DNA from: Gnetum montanum
Taxonomy: Eukaryota; Streptophyta; Gnetopsida; Gnetales; Gnetaceae
DNA length: 64,000 nt
Direction of reading: 5' to 3'
NCBI GenBank assembly: GCA_015680685.1
Contig: MNCI01037707.1
Location: 91,212 to 155,211, forward strand
Position 1 is the stretch's first letter; the number at the start of each line of letters is the position of its first letter. The notes beneath the pieces were generated by a model. It had not been told where the DNA came from. It made no database searches and saw nothing but the letters and a program-made list of their open reading frames with translations. Position numbers and translations under genes: made by a program. This document shows positions 1 to 11,884 of this stretch, piece after piece.

Positions 1-545
1 ACAACCCTAATGAAACCAACTTGGTAAAGCATTGAGATTTCATTACGAATTTCCAAGGCCAAATCAAGTCTAATTTTGCCCACTTTTTGCTTAAATAGTT
101 TAACACTAGGGTCTAGTATGGTGTTTTGTTGAACCAAACATGGGTCTAGGCCTATTGTATCTTCATATGACCAAGAAAAGACCTTAATGTTGCTTTGTAG
201 GACCTTGGTGATGTCTTAAGCATATTGAGGGTCTAATAAGGAACTTAGTTTAAGGGTTTTCTCCTTACCACTATGTGTTGTGACAAGAACCTCAACTAGA
301 GAGTCTTAGATTATGTCACCTACCTCCAAGTTAAGGGTTTTGACTAGGTTTTTAGGCCATTCTAGAGGTTTCTCTATTGAGGCTACATGGTCTACAAGAC
401 TCTCAAGCTCAAGATCCAGGTAATCAAGGTCAATACACTATTCAACATCATCGTGAGGTCCATATAGACACAAAGGCAAACTAATTTACTCTCAGGTACT
501 CATACTTTGATCTTGCATGTCAACCAAAAGCCTATTAAGTGGCAC
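1..545 (-). pseudogene. pol: Copy 1 pol, start of reverse transcriptase (Ty3/gypsy Tat-type), runs off left edge
   Basis: Read on the minus strand from 545 towards 1. The reverse complement of about 61-180 encodes FSWSYEDTIGLDP, followed by VKLFKQKVGKIRLD and, lower down, a stretch ending near NEI...GFI. This is the segment just before and at the start of RT in plant Ty3/gypsy elements (family form FAWSYEDMPGIDP ... PVKQKLRR). Further upstream the frame reads VDMQDQSMST and EKPLEWPKN, with in-frame stops. The RT core with YVDD would lie beyond the left edge. It belongs to the same minus-strand element as gag-pro at 12780-16470, separated from it by the large interval that holds the antisense gene. 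Frame and motifs are seen directly; the Tat lineage is inferred from copy 3. Confidence 0.8.
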
Positions 546-552
546 CTAGGTA
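540..552 (-). other. Candidate 3' splice site of the sense pro-RT intron, copy 1
   Basis: On the minus strand the sequence reads TTTTACCTAG|GTGCCACTTAAT, and an open frame continues directly from it into the pre-RT region. The same pyrimidine/TAG boundary occurs at the equivalent place in copy 3 (50548/50547). Ogre-type Tat elements are known to carry an intron between protease and RT, so this is the expected acceptor. The matching donor was not identified. Confidence 0.45.
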
Positions 553-719
553 AAATTAAATAAATAATGCTAAAATGCTATAGAATTATGCAAACACATG
601 CAAATCTAATGCAAACAAGGTCATCTAAGGTCACCAATGAGGTAAGGATAATTTGACAAAGTGCAATATAGGAAAACAAAGGTCAAGCAAGGGTAAGTAT
701 AAGAAATAAGGCTAAAAAT

Positions 720-840
720 GTTAAAAAGGCCATAATTGTTCCAATTTTAGGCCTTAGCAAGCCATGATGCTAGCTTAGAGTCTTTGTGAACTATGATGCT
801 AGTTTAAGGCCTTAGTGGACCATGGTCACATGGTGTCAGA
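720..840. repeat. GGCC-rich short tandem repeat, pol side of the copy 1 antisense-gene interval
   Basis: Three degenerate units of about 30-40 bp of the type AATTTTAGGCCTTAGCAAGCC / TTTAAGGCCTTAGTGGACC, ending in CATGGTCACATGGTGTCA. The same repeat, in the same strand orientation, lies on the other side of the antisense gene at 12370-12570. The equivalent pairs in copy 3 are at 50775-50860 and 57795-57975, so it frames the inserted gene region as direct repeats. Confidence 0.7.
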
Positions 841-1249
841 CAGTGGTCAAGGAAGGTCAAACCCAACTATTTGATACCATTTAAAGGCCAAACATAGGAA
901 AATAAGTCTATTATAAGGCAAATAAAGAACACACATGGTCGTATAAAGGTCATAGAAGGTGAACAAGGTTGACAATGCAACACCAAGTTGAAACACTATG
1001 TGATAGGGCAAAAATAAAGCAAAGTGAGCTATATATGGTAAAACTTGGGTAATATAAGTCAAACAATAGTTATTTTTTGCTATTTTTAGCCCTTATTAGG
1101 CCATGCTTCGAGGCTACAAGGCTATTAGATGAGTTTGGACATAATGCTAGGTTATTTGGACATAAAAATCATGTGTTCCATGCTAGGCTTCGCATATAAA
1201 TATGGATCCTTAGTATGGAAACCAAGGAAAATAGGTTTTGAAATGCTCA

Positions 1250-4200
1250 TATGTCCAAAATTCAGGTTTTGAAACATCCCCAAGGTAGCATAGCATTAGA
1301 TCCATCAAAATTTGGCACTTCAAAGGTCTATAGAGGCTAAAAAGCAAGTTTTGAAGCCTTCCCCCTATTTCCATGCTTTCTAGAATGGACAAAATGGGGA
1401 TCAGTGTGGAAAACCAAAAAATTAGCTAAAACAAGGCCATATGAGGTCAAACAAGTAGTTGGAACCTATATTTGGAAGTTATGCATCCTCTAGCCTTATT
1501 TTGAGGCAGTTTGAGTTGATTTTGAGTGTCAAAAAATGTTGAAATAGCTTCCCCCCTTTTTCCATGCTGAGCATAATATCACCCACATGGAAGAATGGGG
1601 GGACACTTGTTCCATAGATTTAGGATGGTTTAAGAGCATATTGACTAGGTTTCCATGCCCCTAGGGCTATAGACCTTGATTCTTCTAGTTGTTAGCTAAT
1701 TTTAAGCATGTTTTGAGGTCATTCAAGGGCACTTAAGGTCTTCCTCCCAATTTCCATCTTGGGGGAGTTACTCCAATGTGGAATATTGGGGGTAATGGAT
1801 TTTGGAGGTTAAAATGAGGTCAAAAAAGAAAAATTTCAAGACTATGAGGCTCTAGGCTTCTCCAACATAGATCTTTGGTTTCCAAAAGTGTCATATTGTC
1901 ACCAAAAATGGAAAACCAGCTTTCCCCCCTTGTTTCCACATTTCCCAATATGGAGGGACCTTCTCCAACATGGATGAGGCAATAATCCTAGATCTGGGTC
2001 AATTTTAGTCACAATCGACCATGCATGTCAACCTATGAAGTTACTAGGGCCAAGGGCTATGTCTCCATGTCAAAATTTGATACTTTTGAGTACTCCTAAG
2101 TGGTTTTTTAGAGTCCACATTTTACCAAACTAGGGTAAGGGATTCTAGTATGGAATATTATGGGGAACTACTTTTTAACCATCTAGGATCAGTTTTCTGA
2201 GGTTTGAACACTCCAATGACTGTTGGCAAGGTTCTAAAGTGCATGTAAGGTCGTTTGATGTCATTCTTAGGTGTTTATGAGCTCCAAATGAGTCTCCCCT
2301 TAATTTCCATGCTAGATAACATGAAAGAGAGAATCCCTAACATGGAAACATCATAAATCTTATATCTAGCCTAGTTTTGACCTTAATCGACCATGCATGT
2401 GTGCTCCTAGGGTTACCAGGGGACTAGGGTCTAGGGTTAAAACTAGTCAATTTGGAGGTTTTCTAGATGTTTTTTGGGCTCCCCCACCACCCACACCCCC
2501 CCCTTCCCCCCATTTTCCACACTAAGGATGGTATGCTTAGTATGGAAAACTAGGGGGATAGCTTTTTGGCCATTTGCAATGAATTGTACAGGGTTTGAAG
2601 GCTCTAGAAGATATGAAATTGATCTTAGGGCTTATGTAAGGCTACAAGGTGTCTATTTGAGGTCTTTAAAGGTCATTTTGGAGTCTCCATAAAGTACTCC
2701 CCTTTCTTCCATGCTAGCTAGCATGGAAGAGAAATCTCTTAGTGTGGAGGAACTAGGGGACCCTATTTTGTGATGTTTCTAACCATGCATGTAGGCCTCT
2801 GAGGTTGATAGTGTCAACTACTACTACCTAGTGTCAAATTTTGGTTGTTTCATGGTTGGTAAGATGATTTTTGATGTCCCCCCCCCCTACCCTCTTTTCC
2901 ACACTAGGGTTTCCATGCTTAGCGTGGAAGATTGGGAGAAAGTGTTTTTAGTTATACACGGTTAGTTTTAATAGGTTTGAAGGTCTTAAGGTGTGCAAAC
3001 AAGGTTCTAGGACATACACAAGATTTTTTGATGTTTGTTCAAGGTTTCTAGAGGTTTTTTTTGTAGTCTCCCAAAGGTTCCCCCCTTTCTTCCATGCTGG
3101 GCAATGTGGAAGAAGTGATTTCTAGCATGGAGAAACTAGGGAACCCTGCTTTCTACCATTTTCCATCATTTATGACTACAGATGTGGGCTTCTAAGGTAG
3201 CTACTCTCGATTGCTAACATCCAATGTCAAAATTTGGCCATTCTAAGGGTTATTAGATAATTTTTGAGCTTTCCCCTATTTTTCCATGTTAGGACTTCCA
3301 TGCTCAACATGAACAATTAGGGGGAAAGGCTTTTGACCACTTATAGTCAAATTTAGCTATGCATGAGTGTCTGTGGAGTTGCTAGCAATGGCCATCAAAG
3401 TCTAAGGTCGAAATCTAATTGTTTTGAAGGCTTTAAAATTCTTTTCAAGCTTTCCCTCTTTCACCCATGTTGAGGTAGGAGGCTCAGCATGGATAGAAAC
3501 CCTCTTAGTGTGGAGAACCAAGAGGAGGCAATTTTGGCCATTTTAGATGACTTTCGGAAGTTTGGTCACTTCCAGAAGATTTGGGTTGCTTTCAAAAGTT
3601 AAGATACCTGAAAACCTCAAAATTTTTGGCTTTCCTCCTTCTATCCACACTAGAATTAGAATGCCCAGCATGGAAGAGTTCTTCCCAAAAAGGAAAGTTA
3701 AATCTAGGCTAGACTGAATGTCAATTGATCATGCATGTTAGCCTTCGGGGTTACTAGTGTCAACATTTAATGTTTGGTACTTAGATCCATTAGTTTGGAG
3801 TCTTATAAGTGCCTCATGAAATCTTCCCCCTTTCTTCCACACTAGCCATGATGGCCCTAGCATGGATAAGAGGGGGATAATAGTCTCGTACCATATTTGA
3901 CTACTTTTGATGCATCTAGAAGCTACAAAGGGTGTCAGCAAGTTTAAGGATCCCTAGATAGTCAATTTAAGTCATTTTTAGCTTCCCCTAATTCATCCAT
4001 GCTAGAAGTGAGATGCTTAGTGTGGATGAAGCCTCCCCCAACATGGAAACATCAAATCCAAGGTCTAAACTAATTTTGACTATGTTTGGCGAGGCTCCAT
4101 GGCTATCAAAGATTCTTGGAGGGGTTCTATGTAATGTGGAGCCCACTTCAAGGTCAAGCTTAGGCTAAATGGGCACTAGGGGATAGGGGTAGGTGTGCAC

Positions 4201-4300
4201 CCCCCCCCCCTTACTCCATGTTGAGCAATGTTGCCTTAGTGTGGAAACCCAAGTTATCTAGTTTGTTCATGTATAACCCCTTTTTCAGAGCCTAGAATAG
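1250..4300. repeat. Degenerate tandem array of about 190-bp units with a palindromic core (copy 1)
   Basis: A pyrimidine run (CCCCC/TTTTT) followed by CCATGCT or CCACACTAGGG, then AGCATGGAAG and a purine/G run recurs near 1350, 1550, 1745, 1920, 2110, 2300, 2500, 2690, 2885, 3085, 3270, 3455, 3630, 3830, 3985 and 4205, a spacing of about 190 bp and roughly 16 units. Within each unit the two halves can pair as a stem-loop. The best is a perfect 26-bp palindrome at 2705-2730 centred on GCTAGC. The array ends about 500 bp upstream of exon 1 of the antisense gene. It has no coding potential; the small open frames in it are chance. Confidence 0.8.
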
Positions 4301-6680
4301 GAAAAAGGTATATTTTTACTATTAAAAATGGTAAGAGGTTTATGTTTTTGTGTTTTTGGGCTATGGGAGGCATGTATCCATGTTGGGCATAGAAACCCTA
4401 GCATGGATACATGAGAGTTAAGGTTGCAACATGGTTCTAAGTGTCAAAACTAGAAAAAATCTCAGCGTTGATGCAATTTTTTGGTTAAGAGTGAAGTTGT
4501 TTCCCATCCAAACTTAGAACTAAAGAGACTTTTTCACGTTTGCACTTCAATGCACTTGGAGTTATGGTGCACTAAATTAGTAGCTAGGGTTTAGAGGTGG
4601 ACATTTAGGTTTAGATGTAGTTTATATTGTAAAATTTTGCAAGTTTTCAATCATAATTATCATTCTTGCAAACTCCACATTGGAGGAGAGATTTGGTAGA
4701 GATTCTTAGGGCAGAAGAACCAATCTTCAATTTGAAAGCTTCCCATCATTCCTACACATAGCATTTAACTCCTACTTCTTCGTAATCTCAGTCATCCCCA
4801 ACATTGAGCCTACCATCACCTTTAAGCTATGAGGGGGAAAAGAGTAAGAACCCAAGGATTCAAAATATGAATAACTGTGCCAGGGAGCTATTAGAGGTTC
4901 ATAGGCCTATCTCCATCTAGGCCTCATCTATTACTATTTCAAGGTAGGTAGTTCTACCTATTTTTGCTTTCGTTTCTAGCTATTTTCTATGGTTTTCTTG
5001 TATTTTTCTTACCACATGTGGGGACATTTTTCTGCAATCTACATTGAAATAGCAGGTAAATCGAAATTCTAATGAAATCCTACCTCTTATTCTGGCCATT
5101 TCCACATGGATCCATGGTCATTTCATTTTTTTTCCTTAATAAATTCAATTTTCAAAATTAAGCTTGTTGTTTTTATGCTTTTTTTTCCAAAATTTGGGGG
5201 TATGGCCATTTTTTCAAATCTAGGAAAAAATATTCATCAAAAGTAAATTTCAAAAAAAATCTACCGCATTATTTTGGTGTGTTTTCTAATGGGTATTGAT
5301 TGTTTTGCCTATTTTGGCTATATTTTTATGCCTATGTTAATTTGGGTTTTAGCTTTTTAGATTTTTACATTAAAAAAAGCATACAATGTTGTGCATTTTT
5401 CCTTAAGAAAAAATGCTATATATTTTCAAAATTTCATGTTGTGGGTTTGTATCCCTTTTTTTAAGGTTTTTGATGGCTATTTTCTCGTTCAAAATAGATT
5501 AATAATGATGGAGTTATGGCCATTTCCTAAGGTCACACACTTAGGTTTTTTATGGCATTTTTGAAATTTCATGTAAGTTCATGAATTCTTTTTAAGAAAA
5601 TGGCAAGGGTTTTGGATATTTTTTGGTTATGGATAAGTGAATCTTGACTTCAACTTTCCAACGGATGTGGAATCACTCTTATTGGCTTTAAAACAAATTT
5701 TTCATGAATTTTTTACTAAGCCTATGTTAAAAGGAGGTTTGTGCCATTTTTAGATTTTTGTCTAAGTTGACAATTTTTTTTTTGTAGAAGCAGAAATGAT
5801 TTTTAATTTTCCACTAAGTTTAAGTGCATAGGGCTTGATTTAAGCTTTCAAATGATGGTAGAATCACTCCTTTTGGAGCTCAAATGAATTTTTGGTGAAG
5901 TTTTTACCAACCCTGCATGAAATAAGGTTAACGGTGATGGCTACGATTTTTGCTAATTTTTTCCATATTCCATGTAAAATGGCTATGTATTTTTATTTGC
6001 AATGGTTATGGCTACAAACCTTGTGATTTCAGGATTCTTTCTAAGGTGGAATCACTAAAATCAGAGCTTGAATAAACTTTTAATGAATTTTTTTTTGTTA
6101 TGGTTGTGTAAATAAAGCAAAATTTTGGATGGATGTGATTGATATGTGTAGTTTTTCTTGTAAAAATTATTTTTAAACATGTTTTTAAATAAAAAAAAAA
6201 GGCTTCACTAGTTTTAGAAAGATTTTTACTATGGTTGTATGCTTTTTTCGAAGTTTTAATGCCTTTTCTAAATTTCAATAAGTTTTTCTAAATTTATGCA
6301 TGCTTTTTCTAAATTTATGCATAATTTAGACTAAGGCTTACTTTTGGCTATAAATTTTGGGCTATAATATTTTGGTTATGAAGTAAAAGGCTATAAAAAT
6401 GCTTTTACGAAATTTCATAAGCCAACTTAGATAAACACCTTAGAGCTTTTTATAGAGGCTAATTTCACCTTCAACTAAATGTTTTTTCCAAATTTGCTAA
6501 GTAATTCCAATAGGTCATAATGCAAGGTTGTAATGATGTTTTCTTATGAAATTCCTTGAGCAATTTAGATAAATAACTGAAAGCTTTTTACAAAGGCTAA
6601 TTTCATCACTAACTAGATATTTTTCCAAGTTTGTTAAGTAATGCCACTTGCTCATACTATTTTTGTTTTGCTTTATGCAT

Positions 6681-7115
6681 GGTTTTCTTGAAGCCCATAA
6701 TCATTATTGTCAAGTTGATGGGTATTTTATGTTACATTGATCATCCCAAGACTAATACACCTCTCCCTAATATGCCTTTGGGGAAGCTATCACTATGGTT
6801 TCAACCTAGGGCAAGGGAATTCCTTGTTTACATTCTACAAAACTTCAATGTGATGTTATTGTTGTACTTATCTACAGATGTGGCCTGGGCTATAATGGAG
6901 TCTTTGCTACCTCAGGCATTCAACCTGATTGCCAATTTCATCACCTACAAGCCACTAGTAGGAGGATCAATAGATGCTATCAGTTCACATTACCTCATAG
7001 ATATCTAGATGATGCTAGAGTATAGTTAGTATAATGACACCGATACTCTGAAGATGACACATAGAGCCCACACATTATTCTAGAACCTTCCTAGCACCAT
7101 GTATCATATATAGGG
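6681..7115 (+). pseudogene. Exon 2, copy 1: FCP1/NIF-like (HAD) domain
   Basis: The frame encodes FLKPIIIIVKLMGILCYI at the place of HAD motif I (family hhhDhsGhLh), then WFQPRAREFLVYILQNFNVM at the place of the RPxxxxFLxxhxxxFxVhhW block, then a run ending in MESLLPQ. After a frame break, the end (about 7050-7115) still shows AHTLF and LPSTMYHI, matching the C-terminal NPPxTAIYP-type block of plant FCP1-like proteins. The nucleophile Asp of motif I is Lys here (Glu in copies 2 and 3). The acceptor is weakened (CATG| instead of TAG|); the donor GG|GTAAGC is intact. Homology to copies 2 and 3 is clear. The FCP1 assignment rests on motif order and is moderately sure. Confidence 0.65.
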
Positions 7116-7197
7116 GTAAGCATGGTTATTTTAATGTTTTTATGCTTTTTTCTTGACTACCTTTCCTAACTTCATCAATTTTACAAACTTATTGTAG

Positions 7198-7457
7198 GTT
7201 CAAGGTTAATGATCAAATCTTGGCAATGGCTCAAACTACTTTAAACAAATTCAACAAGAGTCCTCAAATTAGAGTTATTGTGTATTAATAATTAAGAGGG
7301 AACTTTCATGCATACGCTTTAAGGTTCAACCTTATATACAAGAAGTGCAAGGATGATGGGATGATGCATAACGGGTGGGTGGATGTCGATAATTCCATGG
7401 ATTAGACCCTTGTAGTTAGGACCTCCATCCAACCCACATCAAAGAAGAAGAGGAAAG
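7198..7457 (+). pseudogene. Exon 3, copy 1: unrecognised domain
   Basis: It follows a TTATTGTAG acceptor and ends at AAAG|GTAAAC. The frame shows FKVNDQ, LAMAQTTLNKFNKSPQIRV, RGNFHAYALRFN, then NGWVDVDNSMD and TSKKKRKG. Copy 2 exon 3 (36295-36566, minus) aligns block by block (YKVDDKG, LAQIALGVFSKSPIMRL, KGNF, GWWKSDLSLE). The two stops in copy 1 fall where copy 2 has sense codons or one stop. I do not recognise the family; it directly follows the FCP1-like exon. Copy 3 has lost this exon. Confidence 0.6.
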
Positions 7458-7577
7458 GTAAACATAAAGGCTACAACTTCTAATGTTTCATGGTCATAAC
7501 TCTAAGTGTTCTATTACTTTGATTGGTTGTTAAATTTTTCTTATGTTGATACTAAATTTTGGTTATTTCTTTACAAG

Positions 7578-10428
7578 ACCATCCACCTCTGCTGATGTCA
7601 CCATACCACTTTCAAGAGCATGTCATGAGGATACCTTCATCCTAAATTTTGGTGAGGTGATACTAGTATAGGAGCAATTACGGGGACAAGCTCCTAGATA
7701 CGTTTAAGAAAACATCCAATGTGTAGGTTTTCTTAATATATTTATGGCCCCTATCCCTTTCATCCCTACTATGGAGATGTTGCATGTCATTGACTCCTTC
7801 GATGAGAAGGTTGCTCATTTCAGCACCATCATCTGAGATGTGAAGGTTATTATGGATATTGATGCAGGCCTCTTTTATGACTTGTTTGGTTTCCCTACTA
7901 ATAGGGCACAGGTCGCAACAAGAATAATGAAGGAATCATGTCATTGTGATGAATTTTTGAAGTGGCTTGATGCCAACTCTAAAATTTTCATGGATGGCTC
8001 CATGAAGCTTGATGCAAAGGAGTCATATCCATTATTTAGGCCTTGTGTGTGACATTCGAAAATGTCAGTGGTTAGAACACCGAGAGGTTCGTACATGTAC
8101 CACCTAATCCCAAATCTGTATGAGGTGCCTTGAACAATTTGGTCAATCAGACAGGGATTTACGTGGTCTAACAATAATTGTTTAAAAAAATATTTTTTAA
8201 TAAGCTTCATGCAGGAGTTGGGACAATGAGCTAAAATGTAACATACCATGAATATGCAAATGCATATCAACAGTAAAAGAAAGCACAAAAGTAATGCTAA
8301 GGACTTTGAAAAAATGCTGAGAATATAGAACTAGAGTTTGAAGGTGGAGAAATGCACCGCCTGAAAATCAGGAAGCACAAATTTTGATGGAATAATGTTT
8401 GAAGCTAATACACAGCATTCAGATAAGAACAATGATAGCATAAAGATGCAATCAAAGTCTCTGGGACATCATAGACATGATACTGGTAGCTGTAAGGAAG
8501 GATGAACCTACTAGGTTGGTGGTCATCAGGCTATGTAGGTGCAAGGAAGACTGTGTCATGGTACTTGGCAAGGTGTCAAGCTTAGGTGCTCAGGTGTGGG
8601 AGTAGTGAAGATGTCGAGAGTGTTCTAATGCTTGATGCTTAAAATGATTTGCCAACCAACCCCTAAAATGCTAATTATCAAGGTATTTATAGGGCTAAGG
8701 TTAATGTGAGATGTGGAGTGGACACCACATGGACTGGGTCCCACGTAGCATGGACGTGGACAAGTCATGCTGACATGTTATGCTCAAAATGTCAAGCTCT
8801 AAGTGTTACACTTTATAGGATAGGAATGGGAACTCAGAAAGTACCAAACTATGACCACACCACCCAAACTGCATGTGCCAAAGTCTGAGAGACCACCATG
8901 TACCTACAAACAATGCCAAAACAAATGCAACTTGGAGTCTACACTTTAGGACTACGTCTTCCCCCTCTTCCAAGTAAGGTCAAGTGTAGGGACAATTTTG
9001 GGGATCAATGGGGGGTGAAAAAGGAAGGTAGACTACTAATCTTGGCCATCAAAGGGATGTCGAAACTGAAATGAAGGTCGATGTTGATTTCTAGAAGCTT
9101 TTGGAGGCTTTTGAAGGCATTTTCCATGTGTCACGCTATCTATGCTACACAACATGATAGAGCATAGCATCAACACTTGGTAAACTTTTTGTAGATTTTG
9201 ACTTGTCACGTTGTCTATGTTGCATAGCTTAGTAAAGTGTAGCATAAGTGCTTTGATGAATTTTTCCAAAACTTGTAATGTTTCTTCATGGCACACTGAC
9301 CACACTCTAGGGTGTAGTAGGACAAGTAGCCTCAAAAGTTAGAAAACTTCCAAATGCATCTTCCATGTTGAGATAGCTTGATAGATCCTTGTCCATGTTG
9401 AAATAGCTATGCAGTGTAGAAGAGTGTGACAACTTGCAAGATAAAAAAGTTGCCAAACTATTTCTTCCATCCTGAGCACCTTTGACAGACTTTAACCTGG
9501 TGCTTGGGTGAATTGGCAACTGAGACATGTGTCAAGCTGGGCAAGCTGGAGAGCATAGCAAGCTTGATGATCTGGGAGATAGAAAATTTGCCAAACTATT
9601 TAGTCCATCCCAAGCAGACCTTGACCACTTCTAGCTTGACATTTGTGTATACTGGCCATGGAAGTGTGTGCTACGTTGGCTATGTTGTGGAGTGTAGTAG
9701 GTAGACTTAGAAAAATTTTGCAAAAATTAAGACTTCAAGTGTGCTACATTGTCTACACTACATAGCATGACACCAAACATAGAAACATTTTGTCCAAGTT
9801 TTGATACTTAGACAAATCTACCATTGATCTACAGGAGCTCAAAATTGGTGTTGTTTCATTATGCATTTCCTAAACTATTATCACAAAAGAAGGTGATTGA
9901 CATAGCACAGGGATGAACCTTTAAGAAGGTCATGATGGATGAAACCCATTTTAATTGGATGACTGCTTTGGTTGTTGGGCTTACAGAGGAGATCTTTAGG
10001 CTCCATGTAGATACCTCTACAATAATCCACATGAATTTTGCATTTTTTGCAGGTTATTTAAAGATATTTATGGATTTTCTTGTGATGTATAGGAATGGAC
10101 AATGGGTTTCCCAAGACCCAAGTCAACTTTCTAATCTTTGGATGAAGTACATTCATCCAATGGTGCAAGCTCAAAACCCACCAGAAGGGATAGATGATAC
10201 ATTATGCATTACCACTAAATATGTTAATGTCACATAGTTTGAGTCTCCTGATAGGATAGATGATGAGGAGCCTCTCACATTCCTAGTGAGGGTCTAGGAG
10301 GTGAAATGACTATGTAGGAAGGTCAAAGGGGCTGCCAGAGAGAAACTTAAGAGGCCTATGGAGGAAGTACTACTAGCATTAAGCCAACCTACCTTGAAAA
10401 AGCTTAATTTTAAGCTTAGGCCATCATG
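7578..10428 (+). pseudogene. Exon 4, copy 1, split by a 1.8-kb insertion
   Basis: The exon begins after a CTTTACAAG acceptor and ends at CATG|GTAGGT. The left part (to 8045) shows IPFIPTMEMLHVIDSFDEK and LFYDLFGFPTNRAQVATRI. The right part (from about 9864) shows FAFFAGYLKIFMDFLV, NGQWVSQDPSQLS and PMVQAQNPPEGID, then LKRPMEEVLLAL. Copy 2 (complement 35056-36101, 1046 nt uninterrupted) matches both parts; removing the insertion leaves about 1033 nt here. No known domain is recognised, although the spacing of aromatic and Pro residues (GxWVxQDPSQLS) is conserved between copies. Confidence 0.65.
8046..9858. mobile_element. 1.8-kb insertion inside exon 4, probable solo LTR
   Basis: It interrupts an exon that is continuous in copy 2. 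It begins TGTGTGACATTCG and ends TTGTTTCA, i.e. TG...CA, with flanks CCTTG and TTATG that could be decayed 5-bp target duplications but are not identical. It encodes nothing recognisable. It holds a TATA-like TATTTATAGGG near 8682 and, from about 9120 to 9790, three degenerate repeats of the kind TCTATGCTACACAACATG / CTACACTACATAGCATG. Those features fit an LTR. No gag or pol is left, so solo LTR is the preferred reading; a non-autonomous element is the alternative. Confidence 0.5.
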
Positions 10429-11069
10429 GTAGGTAGTTATAGGTATACTTTGTTTAAATTTTAGTATTTCATGTTTTCAAGTTTATGGCTACTTTATGGT
10501 TTCATGTGTTAACTAGTTTTCTATGTGCTATGGTTGTAGACAAACATCAAGCTATGGCAACCCAAGCTATCATGGAGGCAAAGAAAAGGCATGCAGAAGG
10601 GGAACTCCTAAAGAAAGTTGAGGTTGAGGGGTTTGCTAATGTAGATATAAATGATCTAAATGTCTTGTTCAATGAGCCAATGCCAGGTACATCCCCCATC
10701 ATCATCCCAAAGGAGGAAGAGAAGAAGGAGCTAGGTATGCCTATGCCTTAATGTTTTCATTATATCTTATAGTTTTATTTTGGTTCTCATCCTAACCATT
10801 TGATGATTATTATGCTTACAATAGTTCTTGAGCCACCAGTGCAAGCACCTAAGTTTCATGCAAAACCATGGATACAGACTCTAGATAAGGTGGAGTTCAT
10901 GCATGGGATGGCTAAGAACATCATCAACCAGTTATAATAGGTTGCACTTGAGATAGGTAAGGACTTTTTTTATGTGCCTCAACTATTTGGCTATGTCATA
11001 GGTTGTGCTTAGGTTATGGTAATCTTAGATTATGCATTATGTTTATGGTTATATTTCATGCTTGTGTAG

Positions 11070-11884
11070 TTCCTTCTATGGAGTGGGACCCTAGCATAGA
11101 CATGGAGATTGACTCCTTGCTTGAGCTTCCCTTCAATGTATCTAGTGTATCCTTGAAGTTGTACAAGACTGCTACTGATCTAGCAATGTCATGCACAAAA
11201 ACTTCATTGAAGCTAGAGAGGTCCAATAAATCCCTATGGGAAAAAGTTATGACCTTAAGGGAGAAAACTTGATGGTAGGAAGAAATCATTAGAGATCTCT
11301 AAGACTACAAGGCCTTTGTGAAGGCCCAAGTAACTAACTCAAGAAATTTGCAGAATAGGGAGATTACATGGGCCCACCACTAGCATGTCATTCAGGACAA
11401 AGTAGCGGTCCTACAAGAGATGGCGGAAGAATGCGTGCAGATGGACCTCATCTTCTAGAAGGTCAAGGACTAGAAAGATCAACATGCTTGGGTCCTAGAG
11501 TGGGGTAAGAAATAAAAGGCCCACAAGCAATAGTACAAAGTGGATTGTGAAGCCTACCTCAAGTGGCTCAAGGAGAAGTTACTTGAATGATGTAAGAATA
11601 AGCTATTCATCCAAGTGATCTAGGCAGAGAGTGCTTATCAACTTTTTGAAAGTACTCTCATAGTGGAGTAATCCCCTACTACTTGGATTATCACTACTAT
11701 AGGAAAGACTTCTATGGTTGCTATGGCTCAGAAGCCACCTAGTTGGACTATGGTAGATAGGATCGACATCCTTTCTAATGTTGATCTTGGGGATGTTAAT
11801 TGGGTCAACATGATGGAGGATCAAATCCTTCATCATTTAGAGGAAGGCCTTCCACTTCTACCCCCAAAAGTGATTGAGCCAGAG
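11070..11884 (+). pseudogene. Exon 7, copy 1: charged, helical, coiled-coil-like region
   Basis: It opens with EWDPSIDMEIDSLLELP and LKLYKTATDLAMSCTKTSL, then a long Lys/Glu/Gln-rich stretch (WEKVMTLREK, AVLQEMAEECVQMDL, YLKWLKEKLLE) with heptad-like hydrophobics, and closes with PPSWTMVDRIDILSNVDLG and EDQILHHLEEGLP. The donor is GAG|GTTAGA. Copies 2 (804 nt) and 3 (814 nt) have the same order of blocks. The composition suggests a long coiled coil. Several TAG codons interrupt it. Function unknown. Confidence 0.6.

Noticed and set aside
847-2692. Short open frames on both strands in the hairpin array region.
   Set aside because: They fall in the 190-bp tandem repeats, are not conserved between units and carry repeat-derived low-complexity sequence.
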